A stretch of DNA of 64,000 nt from Streptacidiphilus jiangxiensis (GTDB lineage: Bacteria > Actinomycetota > Actinomycetes > Streptomycetales > Streptomycetaceae): positions 186,001 to 250,000 of the forward strand of contig NZ_FOAZ01000012.1 of the NCBI RefSeq assembly GCF_900109465.1, given 5' to 3'. Position 1 is the first letter of the stretch. Each line of letters opens with the position of its first letter. The notes under the pieces are model-generated. The model did no database searches. It saw only the letters and a list, made by a program, of their open reading frames with translations, and was not told the DNA's origin. A program made the translations under genes and the position numbers. This document shows positions 42,334 through 52,222 of this stretch, one piece after another.

Positions 42334-43704
42334 TCAGGGCAGCAGCAGACCCCAGTACAGCGCCCAGGGGACGAAGACGGCCGCCGCGGCGAGCAGCGGC
42401 AGCGCGTCCCGGCGGCGGGCGAACGCCACCTGCACCGCGCCCGCGACGCAGCCCAGCGCCAGCAGCTGCAGCGCCAGCCACGGCAGCGGCCGCCCCAGCA
42501 CCACCGGGCCGATCGCGTTCGCGGCCGTGACGACGCAGAAGAGCAGGTAGCCCAGTGCCCCGAGCAAGGCCGCCAGGCCCGCCGCGGCGGTCCGGAAGGC
42601 CGCCCGGCCCAGCCGTCGCCCGCCGCGCAGCAGGGTGCCCCCGAACCCGGCCACGAGGAGCGTCAGGACGGCCGACTGGACCCACCCGGTCTCGTACCAG
42701 GCGAGTGGCGTGAGCGGGGCGCTCGTGCGGTCCTGGCGGTCCGGGGTGCCGACCACGGCGGAGGCGGGCGCCGCGCCACGAGTCACCGCGCCGATCCACG
42801 CCGCCTCGTAGGCCGCGTAGTCGGCGGGCAGCGCGTCGATCCGGTCGAAGCCGTCGTCGTCCGTCAGGTTCAGGTTGTGCCGCACGTCCGGAACGAAGCG
42901 GAGCACGTGGTGGGTGTTGCCGCCCGCGTCGAGGGCCGCGCCGATGATCCGGGCGCTCTCCTGCGGCGCCGCCTCGCGGTCCAGCGCGCCCCACTCCGCC
43001 AGCACCGGCACGTGGACCCGCCGCCAGGCCGGCACCGGGTCGTAGTCCGCCTCGGGGAAGAGCCCGGCGCCGACCAGCTGCCGGCTCCCGGTGGTCGCCA
43101 GCGCGTCGGTCAGCGAGCCGGAGACGTGGTGGTGGCCGAGGAACTCGCCGTAGGCCCAGGCCTGCTGGCGGGCCGGGGTGAGGCCGACGGCCCCGGCGGT
43201 GATCAGGAAGGCGACCTCGCCCGAGCCGCCCGAGCCGCTCCCGGCGGCGATCGACGCGGGCCAGGCGCCCTCCGAGAGCCCCCACAGGCCCACCTCGTGC
43301 GGGGCGACGTCCGTCCGGGCCCGCAGCAGCGCGACGCCCGCGAGGGCGTCGGCGGCGAGCTGCCCGTAGTCCCGGTGCGTCATCGAGTACCCGACGGTGC
43401 GCTTGTCGTACACGAGGGCGACGACCCCGCGCCGCGCGTACGCCCGCGCGGCGGGCAGCAGCGCCGCCTGACCGCCGGGGCCCGCGCCCGGCAGCATCAC
43501 GACCCCGGCCCTCGGCGCGGTGGTGGCCCCGGCCGGGGCCACCACCGTCCCGTGCAGTCGCACCCCGCCCTCGCCGGTGAAGACCACGGGGGTGGCCACC
43601 GTCCCCGCTCCGTCGGCGGCGCGGGCCGCAGCGATCGGCTGAAGCAGGGTCAGGACGCAGAGCAGAATCGCGAGTCGGACGGTTCGCAGGAGGTGTCGTC
43701 TCAT
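42334..43704 (-). CDS. Membrane-anchored alpha/beta-hydrolase
   Basis: A 456-residue protein with a Sec signal peptide (about 1-29), an outside alpha/beta-hydrolase domain (about 40-300) and four C-terminal membrane helices (about 335-455). The triad is visible: Ser in GLWGLSEGAWPAS, Asp in EWGALDREAAP and His in VPDVRHNLNL. It likely cleaves an ester or amide outside the cell, or acts as a lipase or dienelactone-hydrolase-type enzyme. The C-terminal membrane block is an unusual partner for this domain. It converges on qcrB and lies downstream of the NCS1 permease. Confidence 0.82.
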   Translation of the reverse strand: MRRHLLRTVRLAILLCVLTLLQPIAAARAADGAGTVATPVVFTGEGGVRLHGTVVAPAGATTAPRAGVVMLPGAGPGGQAALLPAARAYARRGVVALVYDKRTVGYSMTHRDYGQLAADALAGVALLRARTDVAPHEVGLWGLSEGAWPASIAAGSGSGGSGEVAFLITAGAVGLTPARQQAWAYGEFLGHHHVSGSLTDALATTGSRQLVGAGLFPEADYDPVPAWRRVHVPVLAEWGALDREAAPQESARIIGAALDAGGNTHHVLRFVPDVRHNLNLTDDDGFDRIDALPADYAAYEAAWIGAVTRGAAPASAVVGTPDRQDRTSAPLTPLAWYETGWVQSAVLTLLVAGFGGTLLRGGRRLGRAAFRTAAAGLAALLGALGYLLFCVVTAANAIGPVVLGRPLPWLALQLLALGCVAGAVQVAFARRRDALPLLAAAAVFVPWALYWGLLLP

Positions 43705-43758
43705 GGCGTAGAGCCTCGCGAACCGGCGGCCCGCGAACCATCGAGCGCTCCCCCGAGC

Positions 43759-43779
43759 CGGGGGTGGGGACAGCCCCCG
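43759..43779 (-). terminator. Possible terminator after the NCS1 permease gene
   Basis: A 6-bp GC stem (CGGGGG/CCCCCG) with a 9-base loop directly after the permease stop. Short and without T-tract, so only a candidate. Confidence 0.4.
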
Positions 43780-45309
<1,530 letters not shown>

Positions 45310-45390
45310 CGCACGCCACCTCGCTTCGCTGCGCGGAGAGGCCGGAAACCGTCAGTAGAGCAGAGCCCTTGTCTCCGCGCATAGACAGCG

Positions 45391-47316
45391 TCAGCGAGGT
45401 TCGTGCACGGTCTCCAGGTGGGCGCCGACCCGGCCCAGGAACTCCTCCCAGCGCGCCACGAACTCCGGGTCGTGCGGGGAGAGCCCCGTCGCCATCCGGG
45501 TGACCTGTGGCAGCAGCGTCGGGTAGCTGGCCAGGCCGAAGCACATCAGTCGGAAGAGGGCCGGGTCCAGCTCCGGGTCGAGCCGACCGGCCGCCTGACG
45601 GCGGGCGATCTCGGCGATCTGGGCCTGGATGACGGGCGTGCGGTCCTCCTCGTGCGGGATCGGCCGGTCTCCGTAGGCGAGGGCCTCACGCTGCAGGTAG
45701 GCCAGCCACGTCGCGTCGGCCTCCTCCTGGTGGCGGTAGTGGAACGCGAGGAACTCCCCGAACGGCTCCGGCGCCTGCCCGGCCCGGTCCAGACGCTGGC
45801 CGCGCACCTTGGCCAGCAGCTCGTTGAAGAGCTGGTCCCCCACCCGGCCGCCGGTGGCCAGGAACATCGACCAGGCGAAGCCGCCCGCCCAGCCCGGCAG
45901 CCGCTCGATGAGCGCGTTCGCGGGCTGCCCCGGCGCCTGCGGCATCCGGTACACCAGAACGGCCGCCGCCAGCAGCAGCACCGCGCTGAGCGGCATCAGC
46001 TCGCCGAACGCGGTGGAGTAGGCGGCGCCGTGGGCCGCCCGGCCGACGAGGGTGAAGTAGCTCAGCCCGAACAGGGCGACGCCGAGCACGTTGCCCGTCT
46101 GCATCGAGGTGGTGACCACCCCGGAGGCGCCGCCCGCGTCCTTCGGCGGCACGCTGGACAGGATCGTGCCGACCAGCGGGCTCATGCCCAGGCCCTGCCC
46201 GACACCGGTCAGCAGCATGGTCGGCGCCAGCGCCCACACCGACAGCGTGGTGCCGGCCGCGGCGGCCGTCGCGGCCGTGCCCAGCAGCCCGAAGGCGGCC
46301 AGCACGTAGCCGATCGCCAGCACGTGCCGACCGAGCACCGGCACCAGTCGGGGCGCCAGCAGCGAGGTGCAGAAGAAGCCCACCGCGCTCGGGGTGTAGA
46401 CCAGCGCCGACCTCAGCGGCGAGAAGTCCAGCCCCGTCTGCAGGTAGACGGCGAGGGTGAACAGGAAGCCCGCGTAGGACAGCTGGAACAGCACCGCGAT
46501 CGGCACGCCGCTCGCGAAGCCCCGGTTGCGGAACAGGTCCAGCCGCACCAGCGGCTGCCCGCCCCGGGCCGCCACCGCCTTCTCCCAGCGCAGGAAGCCC
46601 CAGCCCACCGGGAGCGCCGCGACGAGCATCAGCACCAGCCAGAGCGGCCAGCCCAGGTCCCGGCCGAGCAGCAGCGGCACCGAGAGCAGCAGAAGCAGGG
46701 TCGTCACCAGGCCCGCTCCGCCGAGGTCCAGCCGGGTCCGCGACTCGTCGCGGTCGTCCGGCAGCCAGACCAGGGCGGCCACCGCCGCCACGATCCCGAC
46801 CGGGACGTTGACCAGGAACACCGGCCGCCAGGTCCAGCCGAACAGGTCCAGCGCCAGCAGCGCACCGCCGATCAGCTGCCCCGCGATGGCCGCGATCCCG
46901 ATCACCGCGCCGAAGGCGCCGAGTGCCCGGCCGCGCGCCTCGCCCTGGTAGCTGGTCTGGATGATGGCCAGCACCTGCGGGTAGAGCATCGCCCCGCCGA
47001 CGCCCTGCAGCACGCGCGCGACCACCAGCACGGTGGTGTCCGGGGCCGCCCCGCACAGGGCCGAGGCGGCGGTGAACACCAGCAGCCCCGCGACGAACAT
47101 CCGCTTGCGCCCGAGGATGTCCCCGAGCCGCCCTCCGGTCACCAGCAGCGAGGCGTAGGCGATGGTGTACGCGGACACCACCAGCTCCACCGCGCCGAAA
47201 CCGGCGTTCAGGCCGGAGCTTATGGACGGGATCGCCACGTTGACGATCGCCACGTCCAGGATCGCCATGAACGTGCCGACCAGCACGATCGGCAGGACGA
47301 ATTTTCTGCGCTCCAC
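45391..47316 (-). CDS. DHA2-type MFS drug exporter fused to a TetR-like C-terminal ligand domain
   Basis: A 641-residue protein. Residues 1-460 form a 14-helix drug:H+ antiporter with motif A GGRLGDILGRKRM, motif C-like GIAAIAGQLIGGALL and the opening PIVLVGTFMAILDVAIVNVA. After a short linker, residues about 475-641 have no membrane helix and look like the ligand-binding half of a TetR regulator (LQREALAYGD, then AGRLDPELDPALFRLMCFGL, then FVARWEEFLGRVGAHL), without the DNA-binding helix-turn-helix. The domain could sense the exported compound in the cytoplasm and gate the pump, or recruit a partner. The GTG start has GGGGGAGGG close by and TAAGAAT upstream. Confidence 0.85.
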   Translation of the reverse strand: MERRKFVLPIVLVGTFMAILDVAIVNVAIPSISSGLNAGFGAVELVVSAYTIAYASLLVTGGRLGDILGRKRMFVAGLLVFTAASALCGAAPDTTVLVVARVLQGVGGAMLYPQVLAIIQTSYQGEARGRALGAFGAVIGIAAIAGQLIGGALLALDLFGWTWRPVFLVNVPVGIVAAVAALVWLPDDRDESRTRLDLGGAGLVTTLLLLLSVPLLLGRDLGWPLWLVLMLVAALPVGWGFLRWEKAVAARGGQPLVRLDLFRNRGFASGVPIAVLFQLSYAGFLFTLAVYLQTGLDFSPLRSALVYTPSAVGFFCTSLLAPRLVPVLGRHVLAIGYVLAAFGLLGTAATAAAAGTTLSVWALAPTMLLTGVGQGLGMSPLVGTILSSVPPKDAGGASGVVTTSMQTGNVLGVALFGLSYFTLVGRAAHGAAYSTAFGELMPLSAVLLLAAAVLVYRMPQAPGQPANALIERLPGWAGGFAWSMFLATGGRVGDQLFNELLAKVRGQRLDRAGQAPEPFGEFLAFHYRHQEEADATWLAYLQREALAYGDRPIPHEEDRTPVIQAQIAEIARRQAAGRLDPELDPALFRLMCFGLASYPTLLPQVTRMATGLSPHDPEFVARWEEFLGRVGAHLETVHEPR

Positions 47317-47386
47317 GCGCCCTCCCCCAAGATCAGGCCAAAGTGCCTATTCTTACCGGGAGTTGTGCGCGGGCGCAGAGATTTTC

Positions 47387-48667
47387 TCAGGCCCTGGGAC
47401 GCAGGTACCCGACCGAGGACGCGACGCTCGCGGCGGCGCCGGCGGCGGGCGCGTTCGCGGGGTCCGTCGTGGCCGGCTGCGTGGTGACCGTCCTGCCGAG
47501 CGCGCTGCCCTTGATCCAGTCGGACCAGGCCAGGTTCCAGTCGCCGAAGCCGTTGCCGAACGGCTCCATCTGGTGGCCCAGGCTGTTGACGACCTGGACG
47601 ATGTCGCCGCGCCGGAAGTTGTCGTAGAACCACTCCGCGTTGCCGGTGCTCATGCCGGTGCAGCCGTGGCTGACGTTGGACACGCCCTGCGAACCCTCCG
47701 ACCACGGGGCGGCGTGCACGTACTCGCCGCTCCAGGTGACCCGGGTGTCCCAGTAGACGTCGAGGTGGTAGGCGTTGGGGCTGTCGGCGGCGATGCCGAC
47801 GGTGGAGGAGTTCATGAACACCTCCTGCTGCTGCTCCAGGACGACCTTGATGCCGTTGCGGGTGGAGAAGCCGGGCTTGCCGGTGGTGATCGGGATCGAG
47901 CGGATCTTCTCGCCGTTGCGGTAGACCGACATGTAGTCGCTGCCCGCGTCGGTGAGGGCGAACATCTTGTCGCCCGTCCTGAACCCGACCGCGGCGGGGG
48001 CGCCGCCGTAGAGGCCGTCCTGCACCTTGGCGCCGCCGAGGTCGAAGGAGGCCTGGACCGTGGCGTGGGTCGGCCAGTAGTCCTTGGGCCGGAAGTGCAG
48101 GGTCGAGTCGTCCACCCAGTACCACGAGCCGGTGACGGACGGCGTGGAGCGGACGGACAGCCCGCGCTCGACGACCTGCCGGGCGGCCTGGTCGTGCACG
48201 GGGTGGCTGAGCGCCACCGTGATCGGCTCACCGACGCCGTACACGGCCTTGTCGCCGGGCGTCAGCGTCGCGGTGAGGGTCGCAGCCGCGGTGAGGGTCG
48301 TGAAGCCCTTCTGGACCCCGCCACGGCCCGTCCCGTCCCCGTCGGCCGCCTGCACCTTGACGGTGTAGTGCGTGCCGGCCGCCAGCGGGCCGGTGGAGCG
48401 CCAGGAGGCGCCGTCGGCGGCCAGCTTCCCGGCCACCTGGCGTCCGCCGTCGGCGACGACGGTGACGTCGGTCAGGTGCCCGCCGTGCTGGGCGGTGATC
48501 ACGACCGGCAGCGCCGGGTCGACGTTCGTGCTGCCCGCCGGGGTGACCTGCACCAGCGCGCTCGCGTCGACCTGCTGCTCGGGCCCGACGTCGCCACCGC
48601 CGCTGCAGGCCGTCAGCGGAGCGGCGCTCAGGACCGCGCCCGCGACCAGAATCCTTGCCGACTTCAT
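47387..48667 (-). CDS. L,D-transpeptidase lipoprotein
   Basis: A 426-residue exported enzyme that makes 3-3 cross-links in peptidoglycan or anchors proteins to it. A lipoprotein signal ends with LTAC (C21). Two Ig-like domains (about 35-240) lead to a YkuD catalytic domain (about 245-385) with the motif S333-H334-G335-C336 (SHGCTGM). An Ala/Thr-rich tail follows. ATG 48667 has GAGAGG six bases upstream. The order Ig-Ig-YkuD equals mycobacterial LdtMt2-type enzymes. It stands between the cta operon terminator and the accessory transporter genes, with its own promoter region. Confidence 0.93.
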   Translation of the reverse strand: MKSARILVAGAVLSAAPLTACSGGGDVGPEQQVDASALVQVTPAGSTNVDPALPVVITAQHGGHLTDVTVVADGGRQVAGKLAADGASWRSTGPLAAGTHYTVKVQAADGDGTGRGGVQKGFTTLTAAATLTATLTPGDKAVYGVGEPITVALSHPVHDQAARQVVERGLSVRSTPSVTGSWYWVDDSTLHFRPKDYWPTHATVQASFDLGGAKVQDGLYGGAPAAVGFRTGDKMFALTDAGSDYMSVYRNGEKIRSIPITTGKPGFSTRNGIKVVLEQQQEVFMNSSTVGIAADSPNAYHLDVYWDTRVTWSGEYVHAAPWSEGSQGVSNVSHGCTGMSTGNAEWFYDNFRRGDIVQVVNSLGHQMEPFGNGFGDWNLAWSDWIKGSALGRTVTTQPATTDPANAPAAGAAASVASSVGYLRPRA

Positions 48668-48767
48668 GTGCAGCCTCTCCGAAGAACCGACGCTCCGTCA
48701 CATCGTAGGAAAGCTGCACATTCGGCACGCGCTACGTCACCCACCCGAGTGAGCCGGGCACGCCGAA

Positions 48768-48804
48768 GGGCCGAGTACCACGCCCGTAGGCGGGTACTCG
48801 GCCC
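48768..48804 (-). terminator. Terminator of the ctaCDF operon
   Basis: GGGCCGAGTAC (48768-48778) pairs perfectly with 48794-48804; the loop itself can form a short CGCCC/GGGCG stem. It lies 21 bases past the ctaF stop. Confidence 0.88.
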
Positions 48805-48824
48805 CTCGTGCGGTCCGACTCAGA

Positions 48825-49223
48825 TCACTGGGTCTGGTTCTCGCCGCGGTAGTACTCGAACGTCCAACCGAAGAGCCCCATGAGGATCACCGGCATGGCG
48901 AACATCATCAGCCACCAGCCGAAGATGACACCCAGGAAGGCGAGCGTGCCGCCGAGGCCCAGGGCCAGCGGCTGCCAGCTGTGCGGGCTGAAGAAGCCCT
49001 GCACGCCCGCGTCGTCCGAGACCTCGGCCTGCGGGTTGTCGCCCGCGCCCGTGTCCACGCGCTTGGCGGTGAACAGCAGGTAGAAGGCGATGAACGAGCC
49101 CAGGGCGAAGGCCAGGAACAGGCAGGTGGTGCCCGTCGGGTCCTTCGACCAGATGCCGTACCAGATCGCCATGCCCAGGACGAAGACCGCGAAGCCGGCG
49201 AAGATCTTGCCTTGCTCCCTCAT
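48825..49223 (-). CDS. ctaF: Cytochrome c oxidase subunit IV (actinobacterial)
   Basis: A 132-residue membrane protein with four helices (about 5-24, 33-52, 86-105, 107-122), matching actinobacterial CtaF (Rv2199c). It is an accessory subunit of the aa3 oxidase. The conserved [14 protein letters not shown] loop is present. Its ATG overlaps the ctaD stop as ATGA (49220-49223), completing the ctaC-ctaD-ctaF unit, and a hairpin terminator follows. Confidence 0.95.
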   Translation of the reverse strand: MREQGKIFAGFAVFVLGMAIWYGIWSKDPTGTTCLFLAFALGSFIAFYLLFTAKRVDTGAGDNPQAEVSDDAGVQGFFSPHSWQPLALGLGGTLAFLGVIFGWWLMMFAMPVILMGLFGWTFEYYRGENQTQ

Positions 49224-50959
49224 CGGTCACCCGCCTCCTTCTTCTCCAGTGCGGCCTGCAGGTGGGCCGGCACCTCGCCGTGGTTCTCCAGGTAGTCGCG
49301 CGCCGCGATCTCCGGGTGGTGCAGGTCGAACGCCGGGGATTCGCTACGGATGCGCGGCAGCGTGAGGAAGTTGTGCCGCGGCGGCGGGCAGGAGGTCGCC
49401 CACTCCAGCGAGCGGCCGTAGCCCCACGGGTCGTCGACCTCGACCTTCTTGCCGTACTTGGCGGTCTTCCAGACGTTGTAGAGGAACGGCAGGATCGACG
49501 CGCCCAGGATGAAGGAGCCGATGGTCGAGATCAGGTTCAGCGTGGTGAAGCCGTCGGTGGGCAGGTACGTCGCGTAGCGGCGCGGCATGCCCTCCGCACC
49601 CAGCCAGTGCTGGACCAGGAAGGTGGTGTGGAAGCCGACGAACAGCAGCCAGAAGCAGATCTTGCCCAGGCGCTCGTCCAGCATCTTGCCGGTCATCTTG
49701 GGCCACCAGAAGTGGAAGCCCGCGAACATCGCGAAGACGACGGTGCCGAAGACCACGTAGTGGAAGTGGGCGACGACGAAGTACGAGTCCGAGACGTGGA
49801 AGTCGATCGGCGGGGAGGCGAGCAGAACGCCCGTCAGACCACCGAAGACGAAGGTGACCAGGAAGCCGACGGTCCACAGCATCGGGGTCTCGAAGCTGAG
49901 CGAGCCCCGCCACATGGTGCCGATCCAGTTGAAGAACTTGACGCCGGTCGGAACGGCGATCAGGAACGTCATGAAGGAGAAGAACGGCAGCAGGACCGCG
50001 CCGGTGACGTACATGTGGTGGGCCCACACCGTCACGGACAGACCGGCGATCGCGATGGTCGCCGCGATCAGCGAGGAGTAACCGAACATCGGCTTGCGCG
50101 AGAAGACCGGCACGACCTCGGAGATGATCCCGAAGAACGGCAGCGCGATGATGTACACCTCGGGGTGACCGAAGAACCAGAACAGGTGCTGCCACAGGAT
50201 GGCGCCACCGTTGGCCGGGTCGAAGACGTGCGCACCGAACTTGCGGTCGGCCTCCAGCGCGAGAAGCGCGGCGGCGAGGACCGGGAACGCGAGCAGGACC
50301 AGGACGGCCGTCAGCAGGACGTTCCACACGAAGATCGGCATCCGGAACATGGTCATGCCCGGGGCACGCATGCACAGGATGGTGGTGATGAAGTTCACCG
50401 AGCCGAGGATGGTGCCGAAGCCCGAGAGGGCCAGACCCATGATCCACATGTCGCCGCCGACACCGGGGCTGTGGATCGCGTCGGACAGCGGCGCGTAGGC
50501 GAACCAGCCGAAGTCGGCCGCACCCTGGGGGGTGAGGAAGCCGCCGACGGCGATCAGCGAGCCGAACAGGTACAGCCAGTAGGCGAACATGTTCAGACGC
50601 GGGAAGGCCACGTCGGGGGCGCCGATCTGGAGCGGCATGATCCAGTTCGTGAAGCCGGCGAAGAGCGGCGTCGCGAACATCAGCAGCATGATCGTGCCGT
50701 GCATCGTGAACGCCTGGTTGAACTGCTCGTTCGTCAGGACGCCCGCGTTGGGCTGCGCCAGCTGGGCACGCATGGTCAGCGCCAGGATGCCGCCGACCAG
50801 GAAGAAGGCGAACGACGTGACCAGGTACAGGGTACCGATGGTCTTGTGGTCGGTCGTCGTCATCCACTTGATGATCGACGTACCGGCCTTCGTCTCCTTG
50901 GCCGGCCGGGCCGCGGCGGTACCCCCGCTGAGCCCATGGGGTTCATTGAGGATGGTCAT
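49220..50959 (-). CDS. ctaD: Cytochrome c oxidase subunit I
   Basis: The 579-residue catalytic subunit of the aa3 oxidase, reducing oxygen to water and pumping protons. Twelve helices. Signatures: the heme a ligand in [12 protein letters not shown], the CuB/Tyr cross-link motif H265-P-E-V-Y269 ([10 protein letters not shown]), [10 protein letters not shown] (two CuB His) and HFHYVVFG (heme ligands). It starts at ATG 50959, which overlaps the ctaC stop as ATGA, so a weak ribosome site (GGGGA, ten bases) is compensated by coupling. Unlike in M. tuberculosis, ctaD is here together with ctaC and ctaF. Confidence 0.97.
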   Translation of the reverse strand: MTILNEPHGLSGGTAAARPAKETKAGTSIIKWMTTTDHKTIGTLYLVTSFAFFLVGGILALTMRAQLAQPNAGVLTNEQFNQAFTMHGTIMLLMFATPLFAGFTNWIMPLQIGAPDVAFPRLNMFAYWLYLFGSLIAVGGFLTPQGAADFGWFAYAPLSDAIHSPGVGGDMWIMGLALSGFGTILGSVNFITTILCMRAPGMTMFRMPIFVWNVLLTAVLVLLAFPVLAAALLALEADRKFGAHVFDPANGGAILWQHLFWFFGHPEVYIIALPFFGIISEVVPVFSRKPMFGYSSLIAATIAIAGLSVTVWAHHMYVTGAVLLPFFSFMTFLIAVPTGVKFFNWIGTMWRGSLSFETPMLWTVGFLVTFVFGGLTGVLLASPPIDFHVSDSYFVVAHFHYVVFGTVVFAMFAGFHFWWPKMTGKMLDERLGKICFWLLFVGFHTTFLVQHWLGAEGMPRRYATYLPTDGFTTLNLISTIGSFILGASILPFLYNVWKTAKYGKKVEVDDPWGYGRSLEWATSCPPPRHNFLTLPRIRSESPAFDLHHPEIAARDYLENHGEVPAHLQAALEKKEAGDR

Positions 50960-51828
50960 TTCTGGAGGTTCCCCGCTCCCGTGGTAACGATGCCGGACGG
51001 AACGTTGCCGCCCTGACCCATGGCGCGAAGAGCCGCCAGGTGGGCCTGGTAATCCGCCGGAGAGACCACCTTGACGTTGAAGAGCATCTGCGAGTGGTCG
51101 ACGCCGCAGAGCTCGGTGCACTTCCCGCGGAACGTGCCCAGCTCGGTCGGGGTGACCTCGAAGTGGTTCACCACGCCCGGGATGACGTCCATCTTCATGA
51201 GGAAGTCCACCGGCCAGAAGCCGTGGATCACGTCACGCGAGGTCAGGTCGAACTCCGTGGTCACACCCTCGGGCAGCCACAGCGTGGGCGGCTGGCCCGG
51301 CGTGCCGACGTCGTAGGCGCCGGGGCCGTTGGGGTTGTCCGCGGTCTGGTTGTGCGGGTCGACCTGGAAGCCGTAGTTGAACGCCCAGCTCCACTGGAAA
51401 CCGACCACGTTGACGTGGTTGGTCGCGTTGTTGGTCTTGAGCAGGTAGTTCTCGTCACGCGCCGTGTAGAAGAAGAAGACCGACACCATGATCAGCGGGA
51501 CCACGGTGAACAGTGCCTCGAGCGGCATGTTGTACCGGAACTGCGGAGGCACCTCGACCTTGGTGCGGCTGCGCCGGTAGAAGACGACAGCCCACAGGAT
51601 CAGCCCCCAGACCAGCGCCCCGACCGCCAGCGCGGCGATCCAGGAGCCCTGCCACAGGAAGAGGACCGTGCGGCCCTCCACGTCCCGAGGGGTGGGCAGG
51701 CCGAGGCGCGGCAGGTCGTCGGACGAGCAACCTGTGGCGGTGGCAAGGACGAGGCCCAGCGTCAGCGCTGAAAGCAGCTTCCGCCGCATCGAGCGCCGCG
51801 GCGAGCGGTCGGAGCCGTTGGGACTCAC
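50956..51828 (-). CDS. ctaC: Cytochrome c oxidase subunit II (CuA)
   Basis: A 290-residue lipoprotein subunit receiving electrons from QcrC. The lipobox ends ATGC (C34). Two membrane helices (about 62-85, 103-122) precede the outside cupredoxin domain. The CuA ligands are C237, C241, H245 and M248 ([14 protein letters not shown]) plus the upstream [12 protein letters not shown] His. GTG 51828 follows GGAAGG by six bases. First gene of the ctaC-ctaD-ctaF unit. Two inverted repeats in its leader/promoter region (51875-51890, 51916-51946) may regulate it. Confidence 0.96.
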   Translation of the reverse strand: MSPNGSDRSPRRSMRRKLLSALTLGLVLATATGCSSDDLPRLGLPTPRDVEGRTVLFLWQGSWIAALAVGALVWGLILWAVVFYRRSRTKVEVPPQFRYNMPLEALFTVVPLIMVSVFFFYTARDENYLLKTNNATNHVNVVGFQWSWAFNYGFQVDPHNQTADNPNGPGAYDVGTPGQPPTLWLPEGVTTEFDLTSRDVIHGFWPVDFLMKMDVIPGVVNHFEVTPTELGTFRGKCTELCGVDHSQMLFNVKVVSPADYQAHLAALRAMGQGGNVPSGIVTTGAGNLQK

Positions 51829-51874
51829 TTAGCGCCTTCCCGAAGTCTCGCCCGCTCACCAGCCGACCGAAGAG

Positions 51875-51890
51875 CCGGAGAGCTCTCCGG
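51875..51890. promoter_or_regulatory. Perfect 16-bp palindrome in the ctaC leader
   Basis: CCGGAGAGCTCTCCGG is fully self-complementary and lies 47-62 bases upstream of the ctaC GTG. It may be an operator or form a short leader hairpin. Chance palindromes of 16 bp are rare, but function is unproven. Confidence 0.45.
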
Positions 51891-51915
51891 GATTTCCAGT
51901 GGCATGGTCACGGGC

Positions 51916-51947
51916 AGGGTTTGGATGTTTATGCGGCCCAAACCCTA
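51916..51947 (-). promoter_or_regulatory. Inverted repeat and candidate promoter upstream of ctaC
   Basis: AGGGTTTGG (51916-51924) is repeated inverted at 51938-51946 with a 13-base spacer. On the ctaC strand the outer end reads TAGGGT (51942-51947), a good -10, with a poor -35 (GCGAAC) 17 bases upstream. If so, the repeat covers the transcription start and would be a fitting operator for control of the oxidase operon. Confidence 0.4.
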
Positions 51948-52104
51948 CTCCAGCCCGATCGACGGTTCGCGGGCAGGTCCCACTAACGCGCCGATCATCA
52001 CCCCGCACTGCGCTCGTTCGGGCGATTTCGCAGGTCAGAAGGGGTGCACGCGAGCCCGCCCGGGCACCTGCGACACGCCGGACGACGACCCCGGGGGGCG
52101 CCTC

Positions 52105-52132
52105 CTGACGCCGCATGAGGACGTAATACGAT
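52105..52132 (+). promoter_or_regulatory. Promoter of the desulfurase-TusA gene
   Basis: CTGACG (52105-52110) and TACGAT (52127-52132) with a 16-base spacer fit a vegetative-type streptomycete promoter and predict a start near 52139, about 84 bases before the GTG. Confidence 0.5.
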
Positions 52133-52222
52133 CAGGGGGCCGGACGGGCGACCGACGGCGCCACCGGCCGGCCGGCCCCGCAGCTGACATGCTGCCATCT
52201 CCGGTCTGGTTACCGTGGGGCC

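Larger units (their letters stand above)
51829..52222. other. 394-base divergent promoter region between ctaC and the desulfurase-TusA gene
   Basis: No gene was seen. The left part carries a 16-bp palindrome and a 9+9 inverted repeat upstream of ctaC; the right part carries a promoter for the desulfurase gene. The middle (52000-52100) is GC-rich without clear structure. Confidence 0.6.

Noticed and set aside
48768-48804. GAGTAC...GTACTC symmetry resembling the MacR binding motif
   Set aside because: As I recall it, the MacR motif has a two-base spacer, whereas here 15 bases separate the arms. Place and stem strength fit a terminator after ctaF.
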